Source: MFD01213-c1 sp963704405
Lineage (GTDB): Bacteria > Planctomycetota > Phycisphaerae > Tepidisphaerales > Tepidisphaeraceae
Assembly (NCBI GenBank): GCA_963704405.1
Contig: OY969903.1
Span: forward strand, 3,534,001 to 3,598,000
Length of the DNA stretch: 64,000 nt
Direction of reading: 5' to 3'
In this document: one piece after another, positions 46,748 to 56,022 of the stretch
Numbering within the stretch: the first letter of the stretch is position 1
Layout: every line of letters starts with the position of its first letter
Translations under genes and position numbers: made by a program
Notes under the pieces: model-generated
Databases searched by the model: none
What the model was told of the DNA's origin: nothing
The model's input: the letters and a program-made list of their open reading frames with translations, nothing else

Positions 46748-47939
46748 GCCCTCCCTTTTCGGGAAATGGATTCTCCTGCTTTTGGTTTGTCTCCCGCTCG
46801 CCGGATGTGGTTTCGATCCGGCTGACCGCGTCTATTCCGATACAGCTCCGCCAGACGTTCAGTCGCCGGATGGTGTGTGGTGGATGCCAATTCTCGTCAA
46901 GGGGACCGATACTGAGTGGCAATATGTACCAGAGAAAGCACTTATCGCGAGCGGACTCAGAGTCGCGAAGCCCGGCTATCAGCTCGATGTGATTCTCCCC
47001 GACGGGAAAGTGTTCAGGTTGATTAAAGCCGCTGATGGCTACGAATTCGGCGGCATCATCGATCAGGACCCTGCTGCTAATCCAGGCCTCCAATTCTTTG
47101 CGACAATCCTATTCTTTGCGCTTGTTATCTGCATCATCATAGCCGTCGCACTCTCACGCAGCCTACATTCATCCGGCAACGCCCTTGTGGAAGTGCATGC
47201 ACAAGTAGCCGCGGCGAAAGCTGAAGCTCGCCGTCATGAAGCGACACTACGCGACACGCTCGCCAATGTTGAAGCCGATCGGCAACGGTCGGAGAAACAA
47301 CGGGCGTCTGAGGAACAAGCGTTGAAGGCTACTCGCGAAGAACTCGAACGTCAGCAGAAAGTCCTCGCCCTTGCAGCTACTGCTCCAAAGCTCACGATCG
47401 AAACGTTAACCAAGGAGAACTATCTCACTATGAGCCACGCGATCAGACGCCAACTCTTCAACGGCCATGCGGCAAGCCGGGAGGTGACCGTCAACTGGGC
47501 AATCGATCCCTATATGTCGGACGGCCTCGCCTGGGCGTGCGCCTTCGAGTGGCAAAATTTGATCGAGAGACCAACGACACACCGGCTCACGGTTGTCCGC
47601 GATGGGACTGTGATCCACCAAGAGGCCGGAAGTTTTCGGGGAACCTTCGGCTCGCTCTTACACGTTGGCAAGCGACATAAATTCACCTGGAGCGTATATG
47701 ACGGCGACCGTGAGTTCCCGGATCCGCTCCTCATAGAAGTAGTGGCCCCGCCGTTTGAGGCCTGTATGACGATGCCGCCTGAGCCCAAGACCGCCGACGA
47801 ACTTCGTCGCGAGCGTGATATATGGATACGTGATCAATATCAGCTGATCGATGAAAAAATACACGACCCCGAGCTTCGGAAAGCAAAGAAAGCGCAGATC
47901 GACCAGGAAGCCGTCACGAAATTCGGAGAAGCACCATGA
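46737..47939 (+). CDS. lipoprotein with membrane segment and coiled coil, unknown function
   Basis: 400 aa. Lipoprotein signal with lipobox LAGC (about residue 24), an extracytoplasmic part (ILVKGTDTEWQYVPEKALI), a second hydrophobic helix (FFATILFFALVICIIIAVAL, about 120-140), a coiled coil (about 145-210) and a C-terminal soluble domain with a beta-rich section (THRLTVVRDGTVIHQEAGSF). The double anchoring is unusual: lipid at the N-terminus and a membrane helix later, placing the coiled coil in the cytoplasm. Function unknown. Translationally coupled to the HTH gene. Confidence 0.7.
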   Translation: MAPKPSLFGKWILLLLVCLPLAGCGFDPADRVYSDTAPPDVQSPDGVWWMPILVKGTDTEWQYVPEKALIASGLRVAKPGYQLDVILPDGKVFRLIKAADGYEFGGIIDQDPAANPGLQFFATILFFALVICIIIAVALSRSLHSSGNALVEVHAQVAAAKAEARRHEATLRDTLANVEADRQRSEKQRASEEQALKATREELERQQKVLALAATAPKLTIETLTKENYLTMSHAIRRQLFNGHAASREVTVNWAIDPYMSDGLAWACAFEWQNLIERPTTHRLTVVRDGTVIHQEAGSFRGTFGSLLHVGKRHKFTWSVYDGDREFPDPLLIEVVAPPFEACMTMPPEPKTADELRRERDIWIRDQYQLIDEKIHDPELRKAKKAQIDQEAVTKFGEAP

Positions 47940-47948
47940 AGACGAAAA

Positions 47949-47978
47949 AACCCGCCGTCGCAAAGCGGCAAGCGGGTT
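47949..47978 (-). terminator. terminator of the 47997 gene
   Basis: AACCCGC (47949-47955) pairs with GCGGGTT (47972-47978); on the minus strand the hairpin is followed by TTTTTT. It lies between convergent genes and may also slow transcription of the plus-strand lipoprotein gene. Confidence 0.7.
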
Positions 47979-47996
47979 GATTGGGATGACGGTTCG

Positions 47997-48395
47997 TCAC
48001 TCAAAGAGCGTCTCCTTGAAGGATAACACTGGTCTGACCCTGTCGGTTTCGTCCACCTCCTCGGGAATGGGTGATCGTGCACCCCCCGATTGAGGAAACG
48101 GCACCGAACCAAGGAAGCTCAAGTAGAGCTTGCCGATGTGCCAGATGTCGCGGGCGAGCATACACCGCAGTGCAAGCCGTTCCCGATCGTTTATCGTTTC
48201 GAGCTTTGCCTGCAATTCCGCCTCGGCGACCGTTGTGAGATCGTTCCACTTACTGAGCTGCTTCCGCAAATCAGCGGTGCTCTGAAGCAGCTGATCCTCC
48301 AATTCACGACCTACATACTTACTCTCAACATCGAGCGCGACCTGGCTCACGCCATACCTCGGCTCGAATCTTCGTGCGAGTTTTCTTCGGGGCAT
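47997..48395 (-). CDS. protein of unknown function
   Basis: 132 aa from ATG 48395, preceded by GGAG. Basic N-terminus (MPRRKLARRFEPRYGVSQ), then a long helical section (QLLQSTADLRKQLSKWNDL, AEAELQAKLETINDRERLA). Not recognised. A divergent unit between the lipoprotein and ArdC-like genes. Confidence 0.55.
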   Translation of the reverse strand: MPRRKLARRFEPRYGVSQVALDVESKYVGRELEDQLLQSTADLRKQLSKWNDLTTVAEAELQAKLETINDRERLALRCMLARDIWHIGKLYLSFLGSVPFPQSGGARSPIPEEVDETDRVRPVLSFKETLFE

Positions 48396-48628
48396 TGTGG
48401 TCTCCGGTAAATGGACGCGGGCAACCCACCTCTCCACGAGAGATAGGCTCCATCGCGGCCGCTCGCCGGCAGCTGACTAACAGGTTCCTCCATCAGCCAA
48501 TCATTCCTCACGGGTTTCGTCAATCTTGCGCGTCGCGGTGCGGCATGGCAGTCTGGAAGACAGAACCATCATTTTTTTCTTAACCCGTTCCTTGTCAGTT
48601 TTTCGCCCCGCTGGGGCAGGGAGTAACC

Positions 48629-49537
48629 ATGCCGAAAAGGGCACCGCACCCACCGTCCGCGTCGAGCGAACGCCATGGCTCACAACGATTCGAAGATATC
48701 GGGATCGACTGGTCGCAGCTTCTCATCGACGCCGTAACAAAGCCCGGAGTCATCTCCGGCGCTTATACCGCGTTCTGGCGGTATTCAATCGGCAACCAGT
48801 GGCTTGCCATGTTCGAATGCCTCGCCCGGCACATCGAGCCGGGGCCTATTCACACCTTCAAGGGATGGCTCACGTTCAATCGTCACGTCAAAAAAGGGGA
48901 GAAGGGAATCATGCTCTGTATGCCCATTAGTTGGGTGGAAGACCGCGATCCGCGTGAGTCTGCCGAACCCGGCGAAGACGTAACAGACGCCCAATCCGTC
49001 GTCATCCGCCGCAGGTTCATCTATCGAGCGAATTGGTTTGTCCTGAGCCAAACAGACGGCGAGGACTACGTTCCGCTCGAAATACCGCAGTGGAATGAAT
49101 GCCTTGCCTGTCATCACCTCATGATCGATCGTGAGCCGTTCACGAAAACCGATGGCAACTGTCAGGGCTACGCCCGCAAACGGCGATTCGCGGTGTCGCC
49201 AATCGCATATCTCCCGCATCGCACCGCCTTCCACGAAATCGCTCACATCGTTCTCGGCCATACCGAAGAATTGATGGGCATGAGCGACGGAAATGAACTA
49301 ACGCCCCGCGACGTTCGCGAGGTGGAAGCCGAAGCAGTCTCGTTAATCTGCTGCCAGTCGCTTGGGCTGCCGGGGGAAGCATTCTCCCGCGGCTACCTCC
49401 AGCACTGGCTCGGTTCTCAAGCTATCGAGGATCGGTCGGTACACCGAATCTTCAAGGCCGCCGACACCATCCTGAAAGCCGGTCGGCCCAAAGAACCCGA
49501 TCCTGAAGAGTCAGACCCGCCAACTCTGGCGTCCTGA
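48629..49537 (+). CDS. ArdC-like antirestriction protein with IrrE-type metallopeptidase
   Basis: 302 aa. N-terminal ArdC-type DNA-binding part (SGAYTAFWRYSIGNQWLAMF, HTFKGWLTFNRHVKKGEKGI) and a C-terminal zinc peptidase: HEIAHIVLGH with both metal His and the Glu, then a third ligand Glu in VEAEAVSLICCQSLGL. ArdC proteins of conjugative elements bind single-stranded DNA and protect incoming DNA from restriction; whether this one cleaves a protein is unknown. RBS GGGAG precedes the ATG. Fits the mobile setting. Confidence 0.82.
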   Translation: MPKRAPHPPSASSERHGSQRFEDIGIDWSQLLIDAVTKPGVISGAYTAFWRYSIGNQWLAMFECLARHIEPGPIHTFKGWLTFNRHVKKGEKGIMLCMPISWVEDRDPRESAEPGEDVTDAQSVVIRRRFIYRANWFVLSQTDGEDYVPLEIPQWNECLACHHLMIDREPFTKTDGNCQGYARKRRFAVSPIAYLPHRTAFHEIAHIVLGHTEELMGMSDGNELTPRDVREVEAEAVSLICCQSLGLPGEAFSRGYLQHWLGSQAIEDRSVHRIFKAADTILKAGRPKEPDPEESDPPTLAS

Positions 49538-49571
49538 ACCCATCCATTCTACTTTTGAAAGGAGGCCAGCA

Positions 49572-49874
49572 ATGGCCGCGTCCGCATCCCCCAAAACCCG
49601 ATCTCAGCCGGCCCGAGAGCCGGAACGGTCGGGAAATCCCCCCGTGTTTACGGTTCGTCATCGGGCAATCAAAGCCGTCGTGTGGCGGAATGAGACCGAG
49701 AACGGCCCGATGTTCAACACCACGATGAGCCGGTCGTATAAGGACGGCGAGACGTGGAAAGAGTCCGGAAGCTTCGGTTACGACGACATACTGATCGTCG
49801 CCGAACTGCTCCGCATGTGCCATGGATTCATTCTGCAAGAGATGGCCATGAGCAGCGATAGTGCAAAAGAGTGA
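49572..49874 (+). CDS. small conserved protein of unknown function
   Basis: 100 aa with an excellent RBS (GAAAGGAGG). After a Pro/Ser-rich tail the conserved part reads AIKAVVWRNETENGPMFNTT and SRSYKDGETWKESGSFGYDD, a pattern I remember from many small bacterial and element-borne proteins, probably a beta-barrel that binds nucleic acid or a partner. Same strand, 34 nt after the ArdC-like gene, so probably one unit. Followed by a strong terminator. Confidence 0.75.
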   Translation: MAASASPKTRSQPAREPERSGNPPVFTVRHRAIKAVVWRNETENGPMFNTTMSRSYKDGETWKESGSFGYDDILIVAELLRMCHGFILQEMAMSSDSAKE

Positions 49875-49889
49875 TTCATCGCTCTACCT

Positions 49890-49919
49890 AAGCCAGCCTA
49901 TTTCCGGGCTGGCTTTTTT
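49890..49919 (+). terminator. terminator of the ArdC-like unit
   Basis: AAGCCAGCC (49890-49898) and GGCTGGCTT (49907-49915) with an 8-nt loop, then a run of T. It lies 15 nt after the stop of the 100-aa gene. Confidence 0.93.
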
Positions 49920-49974
49920 CACACCAAAGAATGGATGTGCTCCTTCTCCGGCAGGCTTGGGATACCATGTGGCG

Positions 49975-50541
49975 ATGAAACGCCTACCGCTCTTCACCGC
50001 CATTCTGCTTGCTGTCACGCTCTCCCTCGCTGCAACTCACCGCCCGGCCGAATCCTTGCCGCCGGCCGCGACTGACGATGGAATTTCCGTCTACTTCTCG
50101 CCCAAGGGCGGATGTACCGCCGCGATTGTCGATCAGCTTGCAAAGGCGACAAAAACTATAGATATGCAGGCGTACAGCTTCACAAGCACCGACATCGCCG
50201 CAGCGTTGGCCGCTGCACACGATCGCGGTGTGAGTGTGAGAGCGATCTTGGATCGGAAGGACAACGAAACCGGGCAATACAGCGGGGCAACGTATCTCCT
50301 CAATCACCAAGTACCGACCTGGACGGACGGCAAACATCCGATTGCCCATAACAAAATAATGATCATCGATCACGAAACAATTGTGACCGGCAGCTTCAAT
50401 TTCACGCAGCAAGCCGAGACTGCGAACGCGGACAACTTACTGATCCTGACCGGAAAGCCAAAGCTCGCGGCCGCGTATGAATCGAACTTTGAATCCCACC
50501 TCAAGCATTCCGAGCCCTACACAGGGATAAAGAACAATTGA
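49975..50541 (+). CDS. secreted phospholipase D-like (Nuc-type) endonuclease
   Basis: 188 aa from ATG 49975. Signal peptide (MKRLPLFTAILLAVTLSLAA), then one PLD domain: VDQLAKATKTIDMQAYSFTS and the HxK motif HNKIMIIDHETIVTGSFNFT, with Asp and Asn in ETANADNLL. One HKD motif means it acts as a dimer, like Nuc of Salmonella and conjugative plasmids, which cuts DNA without metal. Exported nucleases on conjugative elements may help entry or limit competitors (inference). Followed by a terminator at 50652. Confidence 0.88.
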   Translation: MKRLPLFTAILLAVTLSLAATHRPAESLPPAATDDGISVYFSPKGGCTAAIVDQLAKATKTIDMQAYSFTSTDIAAALAAAHDRGVSVRAILDRKDNETGQYSGATYLLNHQVPTWTDGKHPIAHNKIMIIDHETIVTGSFNFTQQAETANADNLLILTGKPKLAAAYESNFESHLKHSEPYTGIKNN

Positions 50542-50651
50542 CGAGCGGACAACGACACAACGCAGACCGTTGGCCGACATGTCGCGTTCGACCGTTGTGA
50601 TATGCTCAACTTGAATGCCGTTGTTAGCTTCATTCTTAGACATTCGAGAGG

Positions 50652-50679
50652 ATCGCGGCACCAAAAGCACCGCGATTTT
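50652..50679 (+). terminator. terminator of the PLD nuclease gene
   Basis: ATCGCGG (50652-50658) and CCGCGAT (50670-50676) with an 11-nt loop, then TTTTC. Confidence 0.75.
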
Positions 50680-50816
50680 CTTAATGTGGTTATCAACTAT
50701 TTTGCGGCACCTTCCTGCGATTTGACACCTTGCGCTTCCAATTCGGTTGTGGCAGTCTAAGTCGAGAAGCCGTTCTTCTCCAATTCAATTCTTACGCCCC
50801 ATGAGAACCACGCACT

Positions 50817-50837
50817 AGCCGGGGACGTTCCCCGGCT
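50817..50837. promoter_or_regulatory. inverted repeat upstream of the 50874 gene
   Basis: AGCCGGGGA-CGT-TCCCCGGCT is a perfect 9-bp palindromic pair, 36 bp before the ATG at 50874. It could be an operator for an element-borne regulator or a leader hairpin. No T run, so not a simple terminator. Confidence 0.45.
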
Positions 50838-50873
50838 CATCTATCCTTAACCCGTTTCAAATGGAGGTGTCCG

Positions 50874-51146
50874 ATGGGCACAGCGCTATTTCCCTTGGGC
50901 CAGACTGTGGTTACACGCTCTGCCCACAACGGCGTACATCCTGACGACGTGAAAGCCTGCCTCGATCGCCATGCGACAGGGGATTGGGGTGACCTCGGCG
51001 ACGATGACCGCCGCGCGAACCAGATGGCTCTCGATCAAGGGCTTCGTTTGTTCTCGGCCTACAACGAGCGAGCGGGAGTTCGCTTCTGGATCATCACTGA
51101 GGCCGATCGCTCGGCCACCACCGTATTGCTTCCCGAAGATTTCTGA
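50874..51146 (+). CDS. small plasmid-type protein of unknown function
   Basis: 90 aa with RBS TGGAGG. The pattern CLDRHATGDWGDLGDDDRRA and RLFSAYNERAG, ending FWIITEADRSATTVLLPEDF, is one I recognise as common in plasmid and mobile-element genes; its role is not known. Upstream of the primase on the same strand (25 nt gap), so likely in one operon with it. Confidence 0.8.
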   Translation: MGTALFPLGQTVVTRSAHNGVHPDDVKACLDRHATGDWGDLGDDDRRANQMALDQGLRLFSAYNERAGVRFWIITEADRSATTVLLPEDF

Positions 51147-51171
51147 TTCGATTTTTCACAAAGGAGAACAA

Positions 51172-52197
51172 ATGTCAGAGATGTGGATCAACTTCAAAGA
51201 ACTTCGGGAACGACTCAGCGTCACCGAAATTCTCGCAAGCTACAATGTGACCGTGAAAATAAAGGGTGATCAGGCTCAAGGCTTTTGCCCATTGCCGGCT
51301 CACCCAAAGCATGACGGCAAGAAAAAATCTCCGTCATTCTCGGTCAATCTCAAGCGGGGAATTTTCCAATGTTTCTCGTGCCGCACGAGCGGCAATGTGC
51401 TTGATCTCGTATGCCTTCTCGAAGGCATGAATCCGAAGGTGCCGGGCGACATTCGTCGGGCGGCCATCTTGCTTGAGGGACGATATGCTTCGGCTGATCC
51501 GGCACGTCCGCCGAAGAAACCAGTTCCACCGCCGCCAGAGCAGAAAGCTCCGATAGGCGAGCAGAAGGTTGTCGTCAATGCTCCCCTCGATTTCGAGTTG
51601 AAGCATCTCGACCCGGACCATCCATATCTGTTCGGTCGGGGATTTTCCCCCGAAATGATCGAGCATTTCGGCCTGGGATTCTGTGACAAGGGCCTGATGA
51701 AAGGCCGGATCGCAATCCCGCTGCATGATGCGGGGGATAACCTGATCGGCTATGCAGGGAGATTAGTCAATGACGCGATGATAAGTGACGAGAATCCCAA
51801 ATATCGGTTTCCTGGCACTCGGGAGCGAAAGGGTAGCGCCTACGAATTCCACAAGAGCGAGTTCTTGTACAACGGCAGCGGCATCAAAACGCCCGTTAAA
51901 GAACTTGTCATTGTAGAAGGATTCCCCTCGACGTGGTGGCTGTGGCAGCACGGCCACACGGCGGTTGTGGGCCTCATGGGGAATAGCTGCTCCGAAACGC
52001 AGGCAAAGCTCATCGTAAACATGACCGCACCCGATGGACTGGTCACGATACTTACCGACGGCGACGACGCCGGTGTACAGTGTGCTCACAGCATTTTCTT
52101 TGACGTGGCTCCGCACCGGACGGTGAGGTGGGCGAAGCTTCATTCCGATCAGCCAACCGATCTGACACCGAAAGAACTGAATGATTTGCTTCGCTAG
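51172..52197 (+). CDS. compact DnaG-type primase (CHC2 zinc + TOPRIM)
   Basis: 341 aa from ATG 51172 with RBS AAAGGAG. The zinc module has Cys/His ligands in GFCPLPAH and FQCFSCRTSGNVLDLV; then the catalytic core with GRIAIPLHDAGDNLIGYAGR and the TOPRIM part VIVEGFPSTWWLWQHG (Glu) and ILTDGDDAG (DxD). It lacks the helicase-binding C-terminus of chromosomal DnaG, as many plasmid primases do. It would prime replication of the element. The 100 bp at 51907-52006 recur without change in the fossil at 63498-63597. Confidence 0.92.
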   Translation: MSEMWINFKELRERLSVTEILASYNVTVKIKGDQAQGFCPLPAHPKHDGKKKSPSFSVNLKRGIFQCFSCRTSGNVLDLVCLLEGMNPKVPGDIRRAAILLEGRYASADPARPPKKPVPPPPEQKAPIGEQKVVVNAPLDFELKHLDPDHPYLFGRGFSPEMIEHFGLGFCDKGLMKGRIAIPLHDAGDNLIGYAGRLVNDAMISDENPKYRFPGTRERKGSAYEFHKSEFLYNGSGIKTPVKELVIVEGFPSTWWLWQHGHTAVVGLMGNSCSETQAKLIVNMTAPDGLVTILTDGDDAGVQCAHSIFFDVAPHRTVRWAKLHSDQPTDLTPKELNDLLR

Positions 52198-52208
52198 TGT
52201 TTGAGAAA

Positions 52209-52232
52209 GGCGGCCCACAGTGGCCGCTTTTT
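52209..52232 (+). terminator. primase terminator
   Basis: GCGGCC (52210-52215) and GGCCGC (52222-52227) with CACAGT loop, then TTTTT. 12 nt after the stop. Confidence 0.85.
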
Positions 52233-52494
52233 CTATTGGACGTTACCTTATGTGCTCCACAATCAAGTTGATGGCAGTGGCAATCAACCGGAGAGGCATT
52301 GTGGAGAACGTGTGCCGTATCACGGCGACTGGCTTTGGTTTGCAATCGGCGTGGACTTCGATGAAGCACCGAAAATCCTGCAGCGGATAAAATTCGGCGC
52401 TATCGCGGCCATAGATGCGTGCCGCTCATTTCATTTGCCTCGAACCCTTCCACAGGGTAAACCGTACTTGACTACGAAACGGAGCGGGAACCCC

Positions 52495-53916
52495 TTGCGC
52501 AAATGCACCATCTTTACCGCCTGTGCCGCCCTTGCGGCCTGCGCTATGCAGGCTAAGGCAACTGATTTCGGACAGGTCATGCCGCTGGGGGATAGCATCA
52601 CCTGGGGCGATGCCTGGACGTGGACAGGCGGCGTGTTCGGCAGCGGCACCGGTGTATCTACCCCGATTCCCGGTGGCTACCGTGATCGGCTGTATTCCGA
52701 CCTCACGACTGCGAGCAATTCGCTTCAGTTCGTGGGCAGCCTAAATTCCAATCCGTCTGCTGCCTTGACCGCCGCGGGGCAGACTGCAAACGAGGGACAT
52801 CCGGGCTATCAACTCAGCAATGTTGCCGTATGCATTGACTCAATCGACCCGCGAACGGGCAACGATGGCGATTGGCTTACAGGTGTTGGCGCTCGGCCTG
52901 CTGTCTTTCCTAATACGATCTTGTGTCTCATCGGCACCAACGACATGAGAGCGGGCAATGGGCCGTGGGGCAGTGTTCCTAACGACTATCGCCAACTAAT
53001 TTCGAAGATCGGCACCCTTCGCCCCGGTGTTCATCTGTACATTGGCCTGCTTCCGCCCGCTCCGGAGGCCAATACGCCGACCGAAAATGAGTTTATAACC
53101 GACTTCAACGAACTGTTGCCGCAAGAGGTCTCAAGGGCAAGAGCGTTGGGCTACAACGTCACCCTTGTCGATACGCACGATATCTTTCTCAACCCTGATG
53201 GCAGCACCAACACGGGTCTGTTTTTCTCTGACCTCATCCACCCGAATCAGGCTGGATACAACGCGATCGGAGACACATGGGCCAAGGCGATGCTCGGAAC
53301 AGCGACCTCGCCGACTGCGGTACAAGCGGCTCAGGTGTTCGATGGAAGCATACCACTCGTCAAACAGGGCACCGGCTGGCCTTACGTTGTTGACACTCGC
53401 ACCGGTGGGATCATTGTACACAATGGCGATCTAGCGGCACTGACCGGCCAGATTAAATCAGGCTTTGGACACGGGGATTGGGGTGGCGACGGGGTTATCA
53501 GTTCCGCGGCGGCGGCGGATCAAACCCACTTAACGGGACTGGGCGTAATCTCGAATGACGATGGCACCGGCCATCCAATTATCAACAGCTTCGAAGGCCA
53601 GGCCGTTGGTAGTTCTGATGTCCTGATCCGGTACACATACTACGGCGATGCCGACCTGAATGGGAAAGTTGACGGCACGGACTACGCCAAGATCGACAAT
53701 GGCTTCGCGCACAACCTGAGCGGCTGGTTCAACGGCGACTTCAACTACGACGGCGTCATCGACGGATCAGACTACAGCCTCATCGACAATGCCTTCAACA
53801 TGCAGGGTTCGCCTTTCGTAGCGAGCGCTACGGCAGAGGTGTCGAGCGTGCCGGAACCGTCGATGCTGATGGCCGGGGTTGCCTGTGCATGTTTGCTCCG
53901 TCGCCGGACTCGGTAA
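52495..53916 (+). CDS. SGNH-type hydrolase with dockerin-like repeats and PEP-CTERM tail
   Basis: 473 aa from a TTG at 52495 (RBS GGAG about 10 nt before), chosen because it begins a signal peptide (RKCTIFTACAALAACAMQA); the open frame reaches 52201. SGNH blocks: VMPLGDSITWGDAW with the Ser nucleophile, ILCLIGTNDMR, and SDLIHPNQAGYNAIGD with the catalytic Asp-x-x-His. Next, two Ca2+-loop repeats (GDADLNGKVDGTDY, GDFNYDGVIDGSDY) like dockerin I, and a PEP-CTERM sorting end (VPEPSMLMAG, then a helix and RRRTR). A surface esterase or lipase-like enzyme carried as cargo on the element. Confidence 0.85.
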   Translation: MRKCTIFTACAALAACAMQAKATDFGQVMPLGDSITWGDAWTWTGGVFGSGTGVSTPIPGGYRDRLYSDLTTASNSLQFVGSLNSNPSAALTAAGQTANEGHPGYQLSNVAVCIDSIDPRTGNDGDWLTGVGARPAVFPNTILCLIGTNDMRAGNGPWGSVPNDYRQLISKIGTLRPGVHLYIGLLPPAPEANTPTENEFITDFNELLPQEVSRARALGYNVTLVDTHDIFLNPDGSTNTGLFFSDLIHPNQAGYNAIGDTWAKAMLGTATSPTAVQAAQVFDGSIPLVKQGTGWPYVVDTRTGGIIVHNGDLAALTGQIKSGFGHGDWGGDGVISSAAAADQTHLTGLGVISNDDGTGHPIINSFEGQAVGSSDVLIRYTYYGDADLNGKVDGTDYAKIDNGFAHNLSGWFNGDFNYDGVIDGSDYSLIDNAFNMQGSPFVASATAEVSSVPEPSMLMAGVACACLLRRRTR

Positions 53917-54020
53917 CGCCGGTTTGGGGCGGGCGTTTCCGGTGGTTAAAAGGGGTCTTGTGCAGCCTCAGAGCTGACTCAGACACCTTATCCGTCAGGC
54001 TCTAAGCTATACTGCCATCA

Positions 54021-54734
54021 ATGTGCCTCCGCTTCGGCTTCTTCTTCGTGAATAATCTCGACCTGGACAAATTCTTCGCTGAACTCCGAGACAATCCTTA
54101 CCTGCCCGGCTTCGAAGAATTCGAAGGAACTCGCCCCGTGTCACGCTACAACATCGCACCGGCGCAGCTAACGCCGATGATCCGGGTTAACAGCAAAAGC
54201 AAAACGATAATGAAAATGGGGAAGTGGGGATTTGTTCCATCGGGAGCGACAACGAAGCCAAAATACTTACCGGGTAACGCTCGGGCTGAAACGCTGAAAA
54301 CCAGCCCCATGTTTCGCCGAGCATTTCAGCTGCACCGGTGCCTCATACCGGCCAGTGGATTTTATGAACCCAAAGGGCCCAAGACGCTCAAATATCGTCC
54401 GTGGTACTGGTTCCGCCTCATGAATACCAACCCGTTCATGTTTGCCGGCCTGTGGGGGCGATGGTATCCGAGCGAGGAACAAACAGTTGACACCTTCACC
54501 CTGATTACGACGCCGCCCAATGAAATTGTTGGTGAGATACACGACCGGATGCCGCTCATTTTGCACCCAAAGGATTATGCGAAATGGCTGAGCCATGACG
54601 ATGCGACGGATCTGCTGAAACCATACCCAGCGGAGGATATGGAATGCTGGCCCGTGGGAGACGGTGCAAAAAAAACGGTCAAGCAAGATAAAACGATCAA
54701 TGACGATCCGAGCATGATCGAGCGGATCGATTGA
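54021..54734 (+). CDS. SRAP protein (HMCES/YedK type)
   Basis: 237 aa. The catalytic Cys2 directly follows Met (MCLRFG), with RYNIAPAQLTPMI, NARAETLKTSPMF, the Glu in RCLIPASGFYEP and the His in EIHDRMPLIL, all expected for SRAP. The family forms a covalent DNA-protein link at abasic sites in single-stranded DNA and protects them. It converges with umuC with one base between the genes; DNA-damage genes of the element are grouped here. Confidence 0.95.
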   Translation: MCLRFGFFFVNNLDLDKFFAELRDNPYLPGFEEFEGTRPVSRYNIAPAQLTPMIRVNSKSKTIMKMGKWGFVPSGATTKPKYLPGNARAETLKTSPMFRRAFQLHRCLIPASGFYEPKGPKTLKYRPWYWFRLMNTNPFMFAGLWGRWYPSEEQTVDTFTLITTPPNEIVGEIHDRMPLILHPKDYAKWLSHDDATDLLKPYPAEDMECWPVGDGAKKTVKQDKTINDDPSMIERID

Positions 54735-54735
54735 A

Positions 54736-56010
54736 CTATTTGCCATCAGCGAGTGCGATCGGCAATTCATCCCAGCGGGTCGTATATCTCGGCGAGCGAT
54801 GATCAGACCGCAAGTGCCACGTTCTGCCAGCATTGAGCGCGAGCGGCGACGATGATGCAATGCGAATTGTGCCCCGACCATGATCTCGGTTGATCTTGTC
54901 CATCATCACCATCAAGCGGTTCGATGCCTCCAAATCCCGATGCTCGAACAGCACCGGCTGGGCGTTCTCTCGCTTCCCAAGATTCATTAAAAGAACTCCG
55001 GCCTTTTTGTATTGGTGTTCCGGCCGGTAGATGTGCTTCAAGCACTGCACGGCGAACGATGCCAGCTCTCGCGTATCAGCTGATGGCGCAAACCTCATGG
55101 TCCACGACGCCGAATACTGAGAAATCTCGGCGTAGCGGTCGGTCATGACGAATACCGACAGCTTTTCCGCCACCAAATCCTGTCGCCGCAATTTGACCGC
55201 CGCCTGTGACGCGAACGTGCAAACAGCCTCCCGCAGTTCATCGGGTTTTCCCGTCACCTTGCCGAATGATCGTGAGCAGCAAATATTCTGCTTGTTCGGC
55301 GCCTCGTCTTCGAGCGGGATGCAGGATTCGCCACGAAGCTCATACACCATCCGCTCTCCGACGACGCCCGTTGCCTTGCGGATTTGAAACGGATTGGCAT
55401 CGCGCAAATCAAGCGGCGTTTCAATGCCGATTTTTTGCATGCGTCGGGTAAAGCCGCTGGAGATTCCCCAAATGTCTTTCAGTTCAACATTTTCAAGTGC
55501 GGCGGTCACTGATTCGGTGTCGGCCAGAACATGAACGCCGGTTGCATCTTTTCCTCGCTTGGCAAGGTGGTTGGCGAGCTTCGCTAATGTCTTCGACGGC
55601 CCGAATCCTGCACCGACCGTCAAGCCCGTCCACCGGCTCACCGTTTCCAAGATTTCCCGGCCGATCTGTTCCCACGGCAATTCTGGTTCCCAATATAAAA
55701 ATGATTCGTCAATCGAATACACTTCCATGTCGTCCGCGAACGGTCGGAGGATATCCTGCACTCTCCGGGACATGTCGTCGTAGAGGGTGTAGTTACTCGA
55801 AAACACGGCGACATTATTCTTAATGAGCATGTCCCTGAATTGGAAATACGGCGCTCCCATCTCGATCCCTAATGCTTTCGCTTGCTTTGATCGAGCGACA
55901 ATACACCCGTCATTGTTACTTAAGACGACAACGGCCCGGCCGGCGAGGTCGGGACGAAACACGCGTTCGCAACTCGCATAAAAGGAATTCGCATCGACAA
56001 GGGCAAACAT
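54736..56010 (-). CDS. umuC: translesion DNA polymerase V catalytic subunit
   Basis: 424 aa, full length for UmuC. Active-site Asp in MFALVDANSFYASCER and Asp-Glu in EVYSIDESFLYW; GFGPSKTLAKLANHLAK in the palm/thumb; IWGISSGFTRRMQKIGI as the HhH part; sliding-clamp-binding motif QPVLF (about residue 355). It copies past DNA lesions. The UmuD-like gene lies 12 nt upstream, so both are made from one mRNA. Unlike the partner, all catalytic residues are kept. Confidence 0.96.
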   Translation of the reverse strand: MFALVDANSFYASCERVFRPDLAGRAVVVLSNNDGCIVARSKQAKALGIEMGAPYFQFRDMLIKNNVAVFSSNYTLYDDMSRRVQDILRPFADDMEVYSIDESFLYWEPELPWEQIGREILETVSRWTGLTVGAGFGPSKTLAKLANHLAKRGKDATGVHVLADTESVTAALENVELKDIWGISSGFTRRMQKIGIETPLDLRDANPFQIRKATGVVGERMVYELRGESCIPLEDEAPNKQNICCSRSFGKVTGKPDELREAVCTFASQAAVKLRRQDLVAEKLSVFVMTDRYAEISQYSASWTMRFAPSADTRELASFAVQCLKHIYRPEHQYKKAGVLLMNLGKRENAQPVLFEHRDLEASNRLMVMMDKINRDHGRGTIRIASSSPLALNAGRTWHLRSDHRSPRYTTRWDELPIALADGK

Positions 56011-56022
56011 TCCCGCCCCCTG

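Larger units (their letters stand above)
50542..50873. other. 332-bp intergenic region
   Basis: Holds the PLD terminator (50652-50679) and the inverted repeat at 50817-50837 just before the next gene. Otherwise no coding frame is accepted; an antisense frame at 50437-50670 overlaps the PLD gene and is rejected. Confidence 0.5.
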
